Origin: an uncultured Eubacteriales bacterium
GTDB lineage: Bacteria > Bacillota > Clostridia > Peptostreptococcales > Anaerovoracaceae
DNA: 45,885 nucleotides
Assembly (NCBI GenBank): GCA_902795265.1
Contig: CADBKM010000011.1
Span: 1 to 45,885, forward strand
Direction of reading: 5' to 3'
Of this stretch, positions 34,905-42,986 are shown in pieces. How positions within the stretch are numbered: the stretch's first letter is position 1; each line of letters begins with the position of its first letter. The notes under the pieces are model-generated. The model worked only from the letters and a program-made list of their open reading frames with translations, was not told the origin of the DNA and searched no databases. Position numbers and translations under genes: made by a program.

Positions 34905-36854
34905 TCAGTAAATCTCTCTGATACCGCCGCCTACGAATTCGTCATACAGCGCTTCAAGGTTTTTGATCTGCTCACGCAGCTCGGCTCCGTTATCAGTGTC
35001 TCTTATCAGAAGCCTTTCAGGCACCGTATGTTCGAGGTGCATGATAGGTTTGTGGAACACCTGGGTTCCGTCCGGCTGAAGCGGTTCGTAAGGCTGGTGC
35101 TCAGCGAGGTACATATGCTTAGAAGTCATTATGGCTGTGTAGCCCGCGATACCTGTAGTTTTATGGTATGCCTTCGAAATGCCTCCGTCGATGATAAAGA
35201 GCTTTCCTCCGGCCTTGACCGGTGTTTCTCCCTTTATGATCTTGACAGGCACATGGCCGTTCAGGATGCGGCCGACTTTAGGGTCGATGCCGAATTCCCT
35301 GAGGATCTTATCGGCGATCTCCTCTTTTTCGATGAGCCTGTAGTACGGAACAGTATGTTCTTTATGAGTTGCCTTGTCGGCAATGAAGTACCTCTCAAAT
35401 GTAGTCATCTTGTCTTTTCCGAAGAGCGGTGAGTCTTCGGAGAGCCACAGATACCACATGATGGAAGCTGCCTCAGCCTGGGTCCTTCCGTCGTGCTGTT
35501 TACCTCTGGCATCTCTGATCATCTGATCGAGCTTGCGCAGATATGCAGCGCCCTTATACTTCTTTCCTTCGATCTCGACTGATTTGAAGTTTCCTCTTTC
35601 GTTGAAGATCATGCAGCCGTGATACAGCAGGTTGTTGTTCATGATCTTGAAGAGTGCACCGTGCGAGAACATGTAGTTGATATGTCTCTGCAGCTTTTCG
35701 GAGTTGATGATCGACGACTCGAGAGCTACCATTACCTCTTCTTCTTCAGGAGTCAGAGTATATGGGTCGGCTGGGTCAACTGTCGGGAGATTCATGTCTC
35801 TCATAGGGTACTCAACGCCCTCGACCGTAACCGTTCCCTTTTCGAAGTCTATATTCTCGAGAAGGTTCCTGTGCTCCAGATGATATTCAGGGTGCTCCCT
35901 GATCGCCTGCCCTTCCACCTTGAACTGAATGATTGAGATCATCTTATGCATCTTGGCAGCCAGTTCAGGCGGGATAGGATCGTACTTGTTTGTCTCAAGC
36001 ACATTCGGTTTGAAGAACTCACAAGGATCGTCGTGATATATATGCTCTGCCAGCGAAGCCAGCGGGCGGAGGTTGAATCCGTATCCGACCTCGAGCATGT
36101 CGAAGTTGTTATAGCGTACGTTGATACGGATCATCGTGGCTATGCACGCTCTGTTTCCGCAGGCGGCTCCCATCCAGAGCACATCATGATTGCCCCACTG
36201 TATGTCTATGCCGCGGTTCGCCATGAGGTAGTCCATTATGACATGCGACTTCGGTCCTCTGTCAAATATGTCTCCGATGATATGAAGCCTGTCAACAGTC
36301 ATGTTGCTGATCGTTTCAGCAAGGTCGATGATAAACTCCTTCGCCGCACCGTATTCGATCAGCGTATCGATGATCTCATCGTAGTATTTATGCCTGTCTG
36401 TAACGTCATCTGCAAAGAGGAGCTCATCCATGATGTACGAGGACAGCTCAGGAAGACGTTTCTTTACCTTCGATCTGGTATATTTGTTTGATACTATGCG
36501 GCAGACCGAAATAAGCCTTCTGATTGAAACCTTGCACCATGCGTCAAAGTCATGCTCGCTCTTCTCTCTGCGCTTCATCTCGGCTTCCGGATTATAGATA
36601 AGGGAAGCCAGCGCATCGCATTCGCTTTCAGTAAGTATGTTGCCGAAGACTTCGTCGATCCTCATGCGGATCATTCCCGACCCGCTTCGTACAAAGTAAT
36701 GGAAGGCGTCAAACTCACCGTGAAGATCGCTCAGGAAAAACTCCGTGGCCTTTGGCAGGGCCAGAATAGCTCTCAGGTTGATGATCTCTGTTCTAACTCT
36801 TCTGCGGTTCGGATACTTTTCCGCCAGCAGCTGCAGGTACTTCTTATCAGGCAT
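34905..36854 (-). CDS. fbp: Fructose-1,6-bisphosphatase class III
   Basis: A 649-aa cytoplasmic enzyme of the Firmicutes-type class III family (Bacillus Fbp about 670 aa). It hydrolyses fructose-1,6-bisphosphate to fructose-6-phosphate in gluconeogenesis. Metallophosphoesterase metal motifs are visible: SDLHGE with D43 and H45, GDIFDRGP, and WGNHDVLWMGA. ILNGHVPVK and IIDGGISKAYH supply the C-terminal metal ligands. The ATG has an ACGGAGG site. It lies 22 nt from murA upstream and just before the glycogen cluster, consistent with feeding hexose phosphate into glycogen. Confidence 0.95.
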   Translation of the reverse strand: MPDKKYLQLLAEKYPNRRRVRTEIINLRAILALPKATEFFLSDLHGEFDAFHYFVRSGSGMIRMRIDEVFGNILTESECDALASLIYNPEAEMKRREKSEHDFDAWCKVSIRRLISVCRIVSNKYTRSKVKKRLPELSSYIMDELLFADDVTDRHKYYDEIIDTLIEYGAAKEFIIDLAETISNMTVDRLHIIGDIFDRGPKSHVIMDYLMANRGIDIQWGNHDVLWMGAACGNRACIATMIRINVRYNNFDMLEVGYGFNLRPLASLAEHIYHDDPCEFFKPNVLETNKYDPIPPELAAKMHKMISIIQFKVEGQAIREHPEYHLEHRNLLENIDFEKGTVTVEGVEYPMRDMNLPTVDPADPYTLTPEEEEVMVALESSIINSEKLQRHINYMFSHGALFKIMNNNLLYHGCMIFNERGNFKSVEIEGKKYKGAAYLRKLDQMIRDARGKQHDGRTQAEAASIMWYLWLSEDSPLFGKDKMTTFERYFIADKATHKEHTVPYYRLIEKEEIADKILREFGIDPKVGRILNGHVPVKIIKGETPVKAGGKLFIIDGGISKAYHKTTGIAGYTAIMTSKHMYLAEHQPYEPLQPDGTQVFHKPIMHLEHTVPERLLIRDTDNGAELREQIKNLEALYDEFVGGGIREIY

Positions 36855-36876
36855 GGCATACCTCCGTTCAATCAGA

Positions 36877-38151
36877 TCAGTCGTTTGATATCTTCATTAT
36901 GTCGGCTCCAATAGCCTTAAACTTTCCTACGAAATTCTCGTAGCCTCTCTCTATGTGATATATCTCGCTTATCTCTGTAGTCCCGGTAGCTGCAAGTCCG
37001 GCCAGCACCATGGCTGCACCGGCTCTGAGATCTGTCGCCCTTACCTTGGCACCCTTAAGCTGTTTGCCTCCCGGCACTATCGCTTCTCTGTTTTCTATTT
37101 CTATGCCGGCGCCCATGCGGTTGAGTTCAACGACATGCATGAACCTGTTCTCGAATACGGTCTCCCTTACGACGCTGCTTCCGTTTACCGTTGTAAGGAA
37201 CGCCATGAACGGCGACTGTATGTCTGTCGGGAATCCCGGATACGGGAGAGTCTTTATGTCCGTCGCGATCAGGTCTCTGTCTCTGGCATCCACATAGATG
37301 CCTTCAGGTGTGACTTCGATACCGACGTTGCACTCTCTGAGCTTCGCTATGATCGGCCTTACATGCCCCGGAAGAGCGTTCCTGATAAGAACGTCTCCGC
37401 GGGTAATCGCAGCGGCCAGCATGAACGTGCCTGTTTCGATCCTGTCAGGTATAGCTTCATGGATGCAGCCGGAAAGCTTCTCGACACCCTCGATACGGAT
37501 CATGTCTGTACCGGCGCTTTTGATGCGGGCTCCCATCTTGTTGAGCTGGTTTGCCAGGTCGATGATTTCAGGTTCTTTTGCAGCGTTCTCGATAATGGTC
37601 GTACCTTTGGCGAGTGTCGCCGCCATGAGTATGTTTTCCGTAGCGCCTACGCTCGGAAAGTCAAGATAGATGACATCACCGGTCAGGCCTTCAGGACCCG
37701 CCGTTACTGTCACCTGTTCGTTTTCATCGTCTTCAACGACTTCTGCACCGAGAGCCCTGAAGCCCTTAAGATGCAGGTCGATAGGTCTTTTACCAATAGT
37801 GCAGCCGCCCGGCATAGGCATTACGATTTTGCCATACCTGGCAAGCATAGGACCCATAGTAAAAAGAGATGCTCTCATCTCCTGCACCAGTTCTCTGTCG
37901 CCCTCACATGAGATGATCTCAGGCGTAGAGATTTTGATGGTGCCCTCTTCAGCATCATCGATTTTGGCGCCGTAATTACAGAGCATCTTCTTCATAACGC
38001 TGACATCTGCGAGATCGGGAACGTCCTCGATCACGCAGGTGTCGGCTGTCATTAAGGTCGCGGCAAGAAGCGGCAGTACTGAATTCTTTGCGCCGCTTAT
38101 CCATACCTCTCCGTGGAGAGGACCGCTGTTGTTAACAAGGATTTTTGCCAT
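36877..38151 (-). CDS. murA: UDP-N-acetylglucosamine 1-carboxyvinyltransferase
   Basis: A 424-aa cytoplasmic enzyme for the first committed step of peptidoglycan synthesis: transfer of enolpyruvate from PEP to UDP-GlcNAc. K22-N23 (SGAKNS) and the R93 region (MRASLFTMG) contact substrate. The catalytic cysteine is C117 in PGGCTIGKRPIDLH; its presence predicts fosfomycin sensitivity of this copy. Length is standard. The ATG follows AGGAGG. Gram-positives often have two murA paralogues; only one is visible here. It is downstream of the Lys/Ala-rich protein gene in the same direction. Confidence 0.96.
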   Translation of the reverse strand: MAKILVNNSGPLHGEVWISGAKNSVLPLLAATLMTADTCVIEDVPDLADVSVMKKMLCNYGAKIDDAEEGTIKISTPEIISCEGDRELVQEMRASLFTMGPMLARYGKIVMPMPGGCTIGKRPIDLHLKGFRALGAEVVEDDENEQVTVTAGPEGLTGDVIYLDFPSVGATENILMAATLAKGTTIIENAAKEPEIIDLANQLNKMGARIKSAGTDMIRIEGVEKLSGCIHEAIPDRIETGTFMLAAAITRGDVLIRNALPGHVRPIIAKLRECNVGIEVTPEGIYVDARDRDLIATDIKTLPYPGFPTDIQSPFMAFLTTVNGSSVVRETVFENRFMHVVELNRMGAGIEIENREAIVPGGKQLKGAKVRATDLRAGAAMVLAGLAATGTTEISEIYHIERGYENFVGKFKAIGADIMKISND

Positions 38152-38175
38152 CTAATGGCCTCCTGAGAAATTATT

Positions 38176-39240
38176 TTATGCAGCTTTCTTTTTAGCTGCG
38201 GCAGCCTTACGGGCTGCTTTTTTTTCAGCTTTCGCAGCTGCTCTCTTTGCAGCTGCTTCGGCTTTCTTTGCCGCTTTCTTCGATGCGGCAGCTGCTTTCT
38301 TAGCAGCTTTTTTTGCTGCCTTGGCGGCAAGCTTTTTTGCTTTCTTTGCAGCTTTCGCAGCATCTTTTTTAGCTGCAGCTGCTTTTTTAAGTTCTTCTTT
38401 TTTGAGGAGCTTCTGAGCAGTCTTTACAGCGGCTGCCTTTTTTAACTCTTCCTTTTTGAAAAGCTTCTGAGCAGCTTTTGCAGCTGCTGCTTTTTTAAGC
38501 TCTTCCTTCTCAAAAGCTTTCTTTGCTTTTTTTACTGCTGCAGCGGCCTGAGCAGCTTTCTTTTTAGCGAGCTTTTTTGCCTCTTTTTCTTTTTTTGCAA
38601 GAACTGCAGCTGCGACAGCAGCAGCCTTTGCAGCGGCAGCTGCTTCCTTCTTTTCGAGAGCAGCTCTCTTCTGTGCAGCTTTTGTCTCTTCCTTAACGGC
38701 TTTTCTGAGTGCAGCAGCCTCCGTCTTAGCGGCAGCCTTTGCGATCTTAGCAGCCTTTGCAGCAGCTATGGCATCTTTTTTCTGAAGCTTTTTTGTCTTC
38801 TTTGCGGCCTTCTTATGAGCCCTCTTTTCGAGTTTCGACTGCCTGTTGAGCTGCTTTATTGTCTTCTTTGAGAGCTTGATCTCTTTTTTGGCTCTTTTGC
38901 GCTCTCTTGCCGCCGACATGGCTGAGAATATGCCGGTACCCAGAATGAGGCTGAGTATCGGTTTTATAAGTCCCAGCACTGTGAGTCCGACACCGGCGAC
39001 AGCGATCGTCTTGACTGCTCCGGAAGTGTCGGCAGCTACCGAATTGACTGCTCCCATAGCCTCTTCGCCCAGCTTGTCTAATTTGCCTTTTATATCTTCC
39101 ACTGCTACTTCGCCTTTGCCCACAAGTACTTTCGTTCTTTTGAGCAGGGCTATTGCGTGTACCGACATGTTCGCCAGCACTACGATGAAAGCTACAAGTA
39201 CGGCGACAAGGCAGAATGCGATTACCTGATTGATAGTCAT
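38176..39240 (-). CDS. Membrane protein with long Lys/Ala-rich, H1-like tail
   Basis: A 354-aa protein. Residues about 5-28 are a membrane helix. Residues 40-75 look like a short DUF948-type amphipathic segment, and a second hydrophobic stretch is at about 76-104. From about residue 110 to the end it is nearly only K and A with some E, L and Q, a basic helical tail of roughly 245 residues like histone H1 or AlgP-type proteins. Three 18-residue tandem units (core KEELKKAAA) lie within it. Such tails can bind DNA, teichoic acid or ribosomes. I recognise no family for the tail. A GGAG site precedes the ATG; it follows a related membrane gene by 18 nt. Confidence 0.82.
   Translation of the reverse strand: MTINQVIAFCLVAVLVAFIVVLANMSVHAIALLKRTKVLVGKGEVAVEDIKGKLDKLGEEAMGAVNSVAADTSGAVKTIAVAGVGLTVLGLIKPILSLILGTGIFSAMSAARERKRAKKEIKLSKKTIKQLNRQSKLEKRAHKKAAKKTKKLQKKDAIAAAKAAKIAKAAAKTEAAALRKAVKEETKAAQKRAALEKKEAAAAAKAAAVAAAVLAKKEKEAKKLAKKKAAQAAAAVKKAKKAFEKEELKKAAAAKAAQKLFKKEELKKAAAVKTAQKLLKKEELKKAAAAKKDAAKAAKKAKKLAAKAAKKAAKKAAAASKKAAKKAEAAAKRAAAKAEKKAARKAAAAKKKAA
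38353..38514 (-). repeat. Three 54-bp tandem coding repeats in the Lys/Ala-rich tail
   Basis: Units at 38461-38514, 38407-38460 and 38353-38406 are in frame and encode 18-residue blocks beginning FEKEEL, FKKEEL and LKKEEL, each followed by KKAAA. Period and frame are exact for all three. They show local duplication in a low-complexity gene, so copy number may vary between strains. Confidence 0.75.
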
Positions 39241-39258
39241 TTTGATTCTCCTTACTCC

Positions 39259-39552
39259 TTACTTGACAACCTTATCGATCACCTTGCCGGCGATTTTGGT
39301 TCCGGTTGAAACCACACCGGACGCAACACCCGTGGCCTTCGACACGCCGCCTTTAACAGCCTCGGCAGCATTATCCATTTTCTCTTTTGCTCCGGCGGCT
39401 GCGCTTGTAGTTCCGTCGATGATAGCATTTGCCTTTTTGATCGTATCAGTAACATTCGCGACCAGAACGATCAGGAATACGACAAGCACGATCAGAGCGA
39501 TCAGAAGCACCCCGATCAGCACACCCTTTACACTTACTGAAATCATATCCAT
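39259..39552 (-). CDS. Small single-pass membrane protein (DUF948-like)
   Basis: A 97-aa protein with one N-terminal helix at about 7-33 (very rich in V, L, I), followed by an amphipathic region: ANVTDTIKKANAIIDG, then a glycine/alanine/lysine-rich tail ending KVIDKVVK. The pattern resembles the first 100 residues of the next gene product and the DUF948 family of general-stress membrane proteins, though a firm match would need a profile search. The ATG has an AAAGGAG site. It is the first gene behind a strong promoter at 39606-39634 and is probably co-transcribed with the Lys/Ala-rich protein. Confidence 0.75.
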   Translation of the reverse strand: MDMISVSVKGVLIGVLLIALIVLVVFLIVLVANVTDTIKKANAIIDGTTSAAAGAKEKMDNAAEAVKGGVSKATGVASGVVSTGTKIAGKVIDKVVK

Positions 39553-39568
39553 TCTCCTTTTTTACCTC

Positions 39569-39592
39569 GCGGGCATTCCGTGAACAGCCCGC
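39569..39592 (-). other. 5' leader hairpin of the two-membrane-protein operon
   Basis: GCGGGC and GCCCGC form a 6-bp GC stem with a 12-nt loop. It is in the leader between the promoter and the first ATG, 17 nt before the start codon, so it is close to the ribosome site and could affect translation. Confidence 0.4.
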
Positions 39593-39605
39593 ACTGACTG
39601 ATAAT

Positions 39606-39634
39606 ATTATATAGATAAGCGCCGCTCTATTCAA
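39606..39634 (-). promoter_or_regulatory. Sigma-A-type promoter for the membrane protein pair and murA
   Basis: On the minus strand TTGAAT (39634-39629) and a perfect TATAAT (39611-39606) are exactly 17 nt apart. It lies between trmN6 and the 97-aa gene and separates the tmk-holB-ricT-trmN6 run from the genes downstream. Confidence 0.72.
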
Positions 39635-39662
39635 GCGATGCAGACACTCAATAACCATAGTT

Positions 39663-39683
39663 CGGGCTTTATTATTCAGCCCG
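39663..39683 (-). terminator. Weak terminator overlapping the end of trmN6
   Basis: CGGGCT and AGCCCG form a 6-bp stem around a 9-nt AT-rich loop that includes the trmN6 stop codon. No U-tract follows on the minus strand, so termination would be partial. The new promoter at 39606-39634 lies just beyond it. Confidence 0.35.
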
Positions 39684-40421
39684 TTCATAGTATCTGATAA
39701 TCTCTGAAGTGTAGCCTCCGCCGGCTTTATGAACTGCTATTTCGGGAAGTACACGCAGTTCAGGTCCGGCTCCTTTTATTCCGTGAATAAGTACTATATT
39801 CGCAGCCTTGCCTGCCTCGGGCACGATCATCTGCATCTCTTTAGGCTCGATCCCCGCAGCCCTCAGCCCGCATATTATATCTGCCAGGCGGTCTGGCCTG
39901 TGCACCATGTAAAGGTGCCCGCCGTCCTTAAGCATGCACGCTGATATCCGGGCAAAATCCGATATGTCCGCGGTAGTCTCGTGCCTGGCTATATATCTGT
40001 CATCGGGCTCAGCCGCACCCGGCTCGTCAGGTGTTCTCCTGAAATACGGAGGATTGGTGATGACCGCATCAAACTGTTCTGCGGCGCTGATGGCATTTAT
40101 GTCTGTGCAGACAAAATCCATGTCAGCTTCGAACCCGTTCATGCGGCATGCTCTTTCAGCTCTGTCCACCGCATCCGCGTTTATGTCGTAGCCGGTCATC
40201 TTTGCTCCGCCCAGCTTATGGTAAAGGATAAACGCCGCCACACCGCAGCCGGTGCCAAGCTCGGCGATTTTAGGCGCTTTTCCACGCCTTTTGCGCAGCC
40301 CTTTTGCACCTGTCTCCCCGGCAGCGAAAGCCGCCAGCAGCACGGCGTCCACACCGTAGCCCGAGCCCCTGCTCTGTATGACCCTGATGCCTCCGAATCC
40401 CGTATCGTCCGTTCTCTCCAT
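39672..40421 (-). CDS. TrmN6-type adenine-N6 tRNA methyltransferase (YabB-like)
   Basis: A 249-aa cytoplasmic SAM-dependent methyltransferase. The SAM-binding loop ELGTGCG is at 54-60, and the N6-adenine methylase motif NPPY at 123-126 is followed by FRR. The N-terminal FGGIRVIQSRGSGYGVDAVLLAAF is typical of the TrmN6/YabB family, which in E. coli methylates A37 of tRNA-Val. A substrate change in Bacillota is possible. The gene follows ricT, as in Bacillus (yaaT, yabA, yabB), here without yabA. Its ATG overlaps the ricT stop (TGATG). Confidence 0.88.
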   Translation of the reverse strand: MERTDDTGFGGIRVIQSRGSGYGVDAVLLAAFAAGETGAKGLRKRRGKAPKIAELGTGCGVAAFILYHKLGGAKMTGYDINADAVDRAERACRMNGFEADMDFVCTDINAISAAEQFDAVITNPPYFRRTPDEPGAAEPDDRYIARHETTADISDFARISACMLKDGGHLYMVHRPDRLADIICGLRAAGIEPKEMQMIVPEAGKAANIVLIHGIKGAGPELRVLPEIAVHKAGGGYTSEIIRYYERAE

Positions 40422-41359
40422 CAGAAATCTCTCATAAGATTCTCAAGCTCGCGGATCTCCTCTTCATCAGAGGAATCGAACATGGCTTCAAGCGGAAGCT
40501 CATCGTTCTGATCTTTGCCCGCATTCTTGCCTATGCGCTTTATCTCTTCTTTTCTGAAAGAATGGATTTCCTGCGCGAATACTTCCTCGCCTGTCTCAGG
40601 GTCTTTCTCGATGGCACGGGTATTTACCTTGCCGTTGAAGTAATCGACATTAATGACTTTCGCGAGTCCGTCAGGTGTCTGTACTCTCTCGTTGTCTTTA
40701 GGCATGCCCTTGCGGAGCTCTTTGTACGTCTTATCCTCGAAGTTGAGGCAGCACATGAGTCTTCCGCATGTACCGGATATCTTCGTAGGATTAAGCGAAA
40801 GGTTCTGCTGTTTTGCCATCTTGATGGAGACCGGATGGAAGTCCGTCAGCCACTTGCTGCAGCACAGCGGTCTGCCGCAGATGCCGATGCCGCCGAGCAT
40901 TCTGGCCTCGTCTCTGACACCTATCTGTCTGAGTTCGATGCGGTTCTTGAAGTATGCGGCGAGATCCTTCGCCAGCTCTCTGAAATCGACTCTTCCGTCA
41001 GCAGAGAAATAGAAAACTATCTTGGAGCCGTCGATCATGAATTCCACGTCGACCAGCTTCATGTCGAGTCCGTGCTTTGCGATCTTTTCTGCGCACACTT
41101 TCATGGCACCTTCGCGCTTCGCGAGGTTCTCCTTATATTTCAGAAGATCCGCATCTGTCGCCTTGCGCTCCACCGGCTTGAGCGGAGCTACAAGCTCAGA
41201 CTCGTCAATACTCGTGTTGGCAATAAGAATATGCCCCAGTTCCATTCCCCTGGCGGTTTCGACTATGACCATGTCGCCGAGGTCAAAAGTCTGCCCCTTT
41301 GGGTCAAAATAATATGTTTTGCCGGTTTTCATGAAACCGACTCCGACTATCTCAACCAT
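40421..41359 (-). CDS. ricT: PSP1/RicT-like Fe-S protein (YaaT)
   Basis: A 312-aa cytoplasmic protein of the PSP1 C-terminal domain family. Two cysteine blocks, CGRPLCC (C161, C166, C167) and CGRLMCC (C198, C203, C204), are the landmarks of RicT. In Bacillus it forms a complex with RicA and RicF, carries 4Fe-4S clusters and directs RNase Y maturation of mRNAs. RicA and RicF genes are not in this window. The ATG has an AGGAGG site. Gene order after holB matches Bacillus. The acidic C-terminal tail (SSDEEEIRELE) looks unstructured. Confidence 0.92.
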   Translation of the reverse strand: MVEIVGVGFMKTGKTYYFDPKGQTFDLGDMVIVETARGMELGHILIANTSIDESELVAPLKPVERKATDADLLKYKENLAKREGAMKVCAEKIAKHGLDMKLVDVEFMIDGSKIVFYFSADGRVDFRELAKDLAAYFKNRIELRQIGVRDEARMLGGIGICGRPLCCSKWLTDFHPVSIKMAKQQNLSLNPTKISGTCGRLMCCLNFEDKTYKELRKGMPKDNERVQTPDGLAKVINVDYFNGKVNTRAIEKDPETGEEVFAQEIHSFRKEEIKRIGKNAGKDQNDELPLEAMFDSSDEEEIRELENLMRDF

Positions 41360-41378
41360 TGTATGATGTCCTCCTGTA

Positions 41379-42176
41379 TCAGTGCCCGGTCAGCTCCAGA
41401 CGGAGCCTCTTGAGCGCCTTGTTTCTGTCCATGTCTCTTTCGATGTCGGCACGCGCTTTTTCGCACAGCTCTATCCTTTCCGCCATCGCGGAAGCTGCTG
41501 CACCCGACATCATTTTTTCGCGGAATAAATCTTCCGTCAGATCGATCAGAGCAAGCGCATCTGCGCGTGTTCTGACCGCCTTATCCATGGCGTCCCTGAA
41601 CTCGCAGAACGCTCCGTCGCCGCCCAGCAATGCTGCGGCAGCCTCGAGTTCTTTTGTCTGTTCTTCAGAAACACCGTCATCACTGCTTTCATTGTGAAGC
41701 CTGATCGAACTGCATCTCGACCTCACGGTACTGAGCAAATGATCGGGATTCGTTGTTCCCAGAAGCAGTATTACATCCGGGTGTGGTTCTTCGAGAGTCT
41801 TCAGCAGTTTGTTCTGCACAGTCTCACTGAGACTGTCGGCATCATCGATTATTCCTATGAGGAAGCGGCCGTAAGCTCCCATGTCGAGCCTGCTGCTGAA
41901 AACATTCGCGTCTTCGGCCTTATACCCTGTCTTTCCGCTCATCTGCATGCGGACGATATCCATTGACGATTCGGCAGCCACCTGCCTGCATGCGCTGCAG
42001 TGCCCGCACGGCCTGACCGAAATGTCAGGATCGAGGCACTCGAGCCCCATGGCCAGACTCCTTATGAAGTCCTCTCTGCCGCTTCCGGGTCTGCCTTCAA
42101 CTATATAGGCGTGAGCCGAGCTCGTCCCGCCTGCGATGCTTTTGATTATAGAGTTCAGATGCATCTTTCTCTGCAA
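41379..42176 (-). CDS. holB: DNA polymerase III delta' subunit
   Basis: A 265-aa clamp-loader subunit, shorter than the usual 320-340 residues, so the C-terminal collar domain is reduced. The P-loop is degenerate (GRPGSGRED, no lysine), consistent with delta' not hydrolysing ATP. Zinc-ligand cysteines C47, C57, C60 and C63 are present, as is SRC at 153-155, the conserved arginine-finger motif. I kept the TTG start at 42176 because GGAGG is 4 nt upstream; an ATG at 42164 is an alternative with worse spacing. It overlaps the tmk 3' end by 22 nt. Confidence 0.9.
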   Translation of the reverse strand: MQRKMHLNSIIKSIAGGTSSAHAYIVEGRPGSGREDFIRSLAMGLECLDPDISVRPCGHCSACRQVAAESSMDIVRMQMSGKTGYKAEDANVFSSRLDMGAYGRFLIGIIDDADSLSETVQNKLLKTLEEPHPDVILLLGTTNPDHLLSTVRSRCSSIRLHNESSDDGVSEEQTKELEAAAALLGGDGAFCEFRDAMDKAVRTRADALALIDLTEDLFREKMMSGAAASAMAERIELCEKARADIERDMDRNKALKRLRLELTGH

Positions 42177-42784
42177 AGTTCCTCCAGGCAGGCGTAGATC
42201 TTTTCTTTTATCTCTTCGATCGTGCCTGTCGCATCTATCCTTTTGAATCTTTCCGGCTCTGTTTCGGCTATATGCCTGTAGCCCTCACGCACTCTTGCGT
42301 GGAAGTCCGTTGACTCGAGGTCGAGTCTGTCAGGGCCCTTGTCGCCCGACGCTCTCGCCTTGCCCGTCTCAGGGTCTATATCGAGCCATATGGTGATGTC
42401 AGGGCTGAGCCCTCCGGTCGCGTGTCGATTGACCTCAGCGACCATGTCTCCGAGGCCCCTTCCGTATGCCTGATACGCGATCGATGAATCGACAAATCTG
42501 TCGCAGATGACTATCTCGCCGCGCTCAAGAGCAGGAATGACTGTCTCCCTGACATGCTGTGCTCTCGATGCCGCGTATATGAGCATCTCAGTCACGGCAT
42601 CCATCTCGGTATTCTCTGTATCGAGAAGTATGTCTCTGAGCTTTTCGCTTATGCGCGGGCCGCCCGGCTCTCTTGTATGCAGTACAGCCAGGCCCTTATC
42701 AGTAAAAAACTTCTCTATGTTCCTTATCTGTGTGGATTTGCCGGATCCGTCGCCGCCCTCAAGAGTAATGAAGAGTCCTCTCAT
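42155..42784 (-). CDS. tmk: Thymidylate kinase
   Basis: A 209-aa enzyme that phosphorylates dTMP to dTDP with ATP. The P-loop GGDGSGKS is at 10-17. The dTMP-binding DRFVDSSIAYQ lies at 95-105, and a lid region follows near RASGDKGPDRLD. Length is normal. Its ATG overlaps the stop of the upstream small membrane gene (ATGA) and its 3' end overlaps holB, so the genes are translationally coupled. The tmk-holB-ricT order is the conserved Bacillota arrangement. Confidence 0.95.
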   Translation of the reverse strand: MRGLFITLEGGDGSGKSTQIRNIEKFFTDKGLAVLHTREPGGPRISEKLRDILLDTENTEMDAVTEMLIYAASRAQHVRETVIPALERGEIVICDRFVDSSIAYQAYGRGLGDMVAEVNRHATGGLSPDITIWLDIDPETGKARASGDKGPDRLDLESTDFHARVREGYRHIAETEPERFKRIDATGTIEEIKEKIYACLEELCRERCI

Positions 42785-42975
42785 CTGCGTCTCCCCCTTC
42801 TCTTCGCTTTTCCGCCGTTCTGCGCGCTTTCTTCGAGTACGCTCTGTCTGATCCTTTCATCTTCCTGAGCGTTTTTCTCCTTGATAAAGCTGAGCATTTG
42901 TGAGTAAAAGAACCACGCCAGAGCGATGACCGGCAGCGCTATCAGTATTATCAGTAATATCTTAAAAACAAACAT
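42781..42975 (-). CDS. Small single-pass membrane protein upstream of tmk
   Basis: A 64-aa protein. Residues 2-28 are one membrane helix, followed by an acidic/amphipathic stretch (EKNAQEDERIRQSVLEE) and a very basic end (KAKRRGRRR). It overlaps tmk by 4 nt (ATGA). The ribosome site is weak (GGAG about 12 nt upstream). In Bacillus this place is held by yaaQ/yaaR, which it does not resemble. The function is unknown; the strong overlap argues it is a real gene. Confidence 0.65.
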   Translation of the reverse strand: MFVFKILLIILIALPVIALAWFFYSQMLSFIKEKNAQEDERIRQSVLEESAQNGGKAKRRGRRR

Positions 42976-42986
42976 GCTTTGATTAA

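Noticed and set aside
36955-37911. A 318-codon open frame antisense to murA
   Set aside because: Mirrors murA codons; no ribosome site, no recognisable domain, and murA is certain.
38353-38514. The 54-bp tandem repeats as a possible CRISPR array
   Set aside because: The units are in frame, have no spacers between them and encode part of a low-complexity protein; no cas gene is present.
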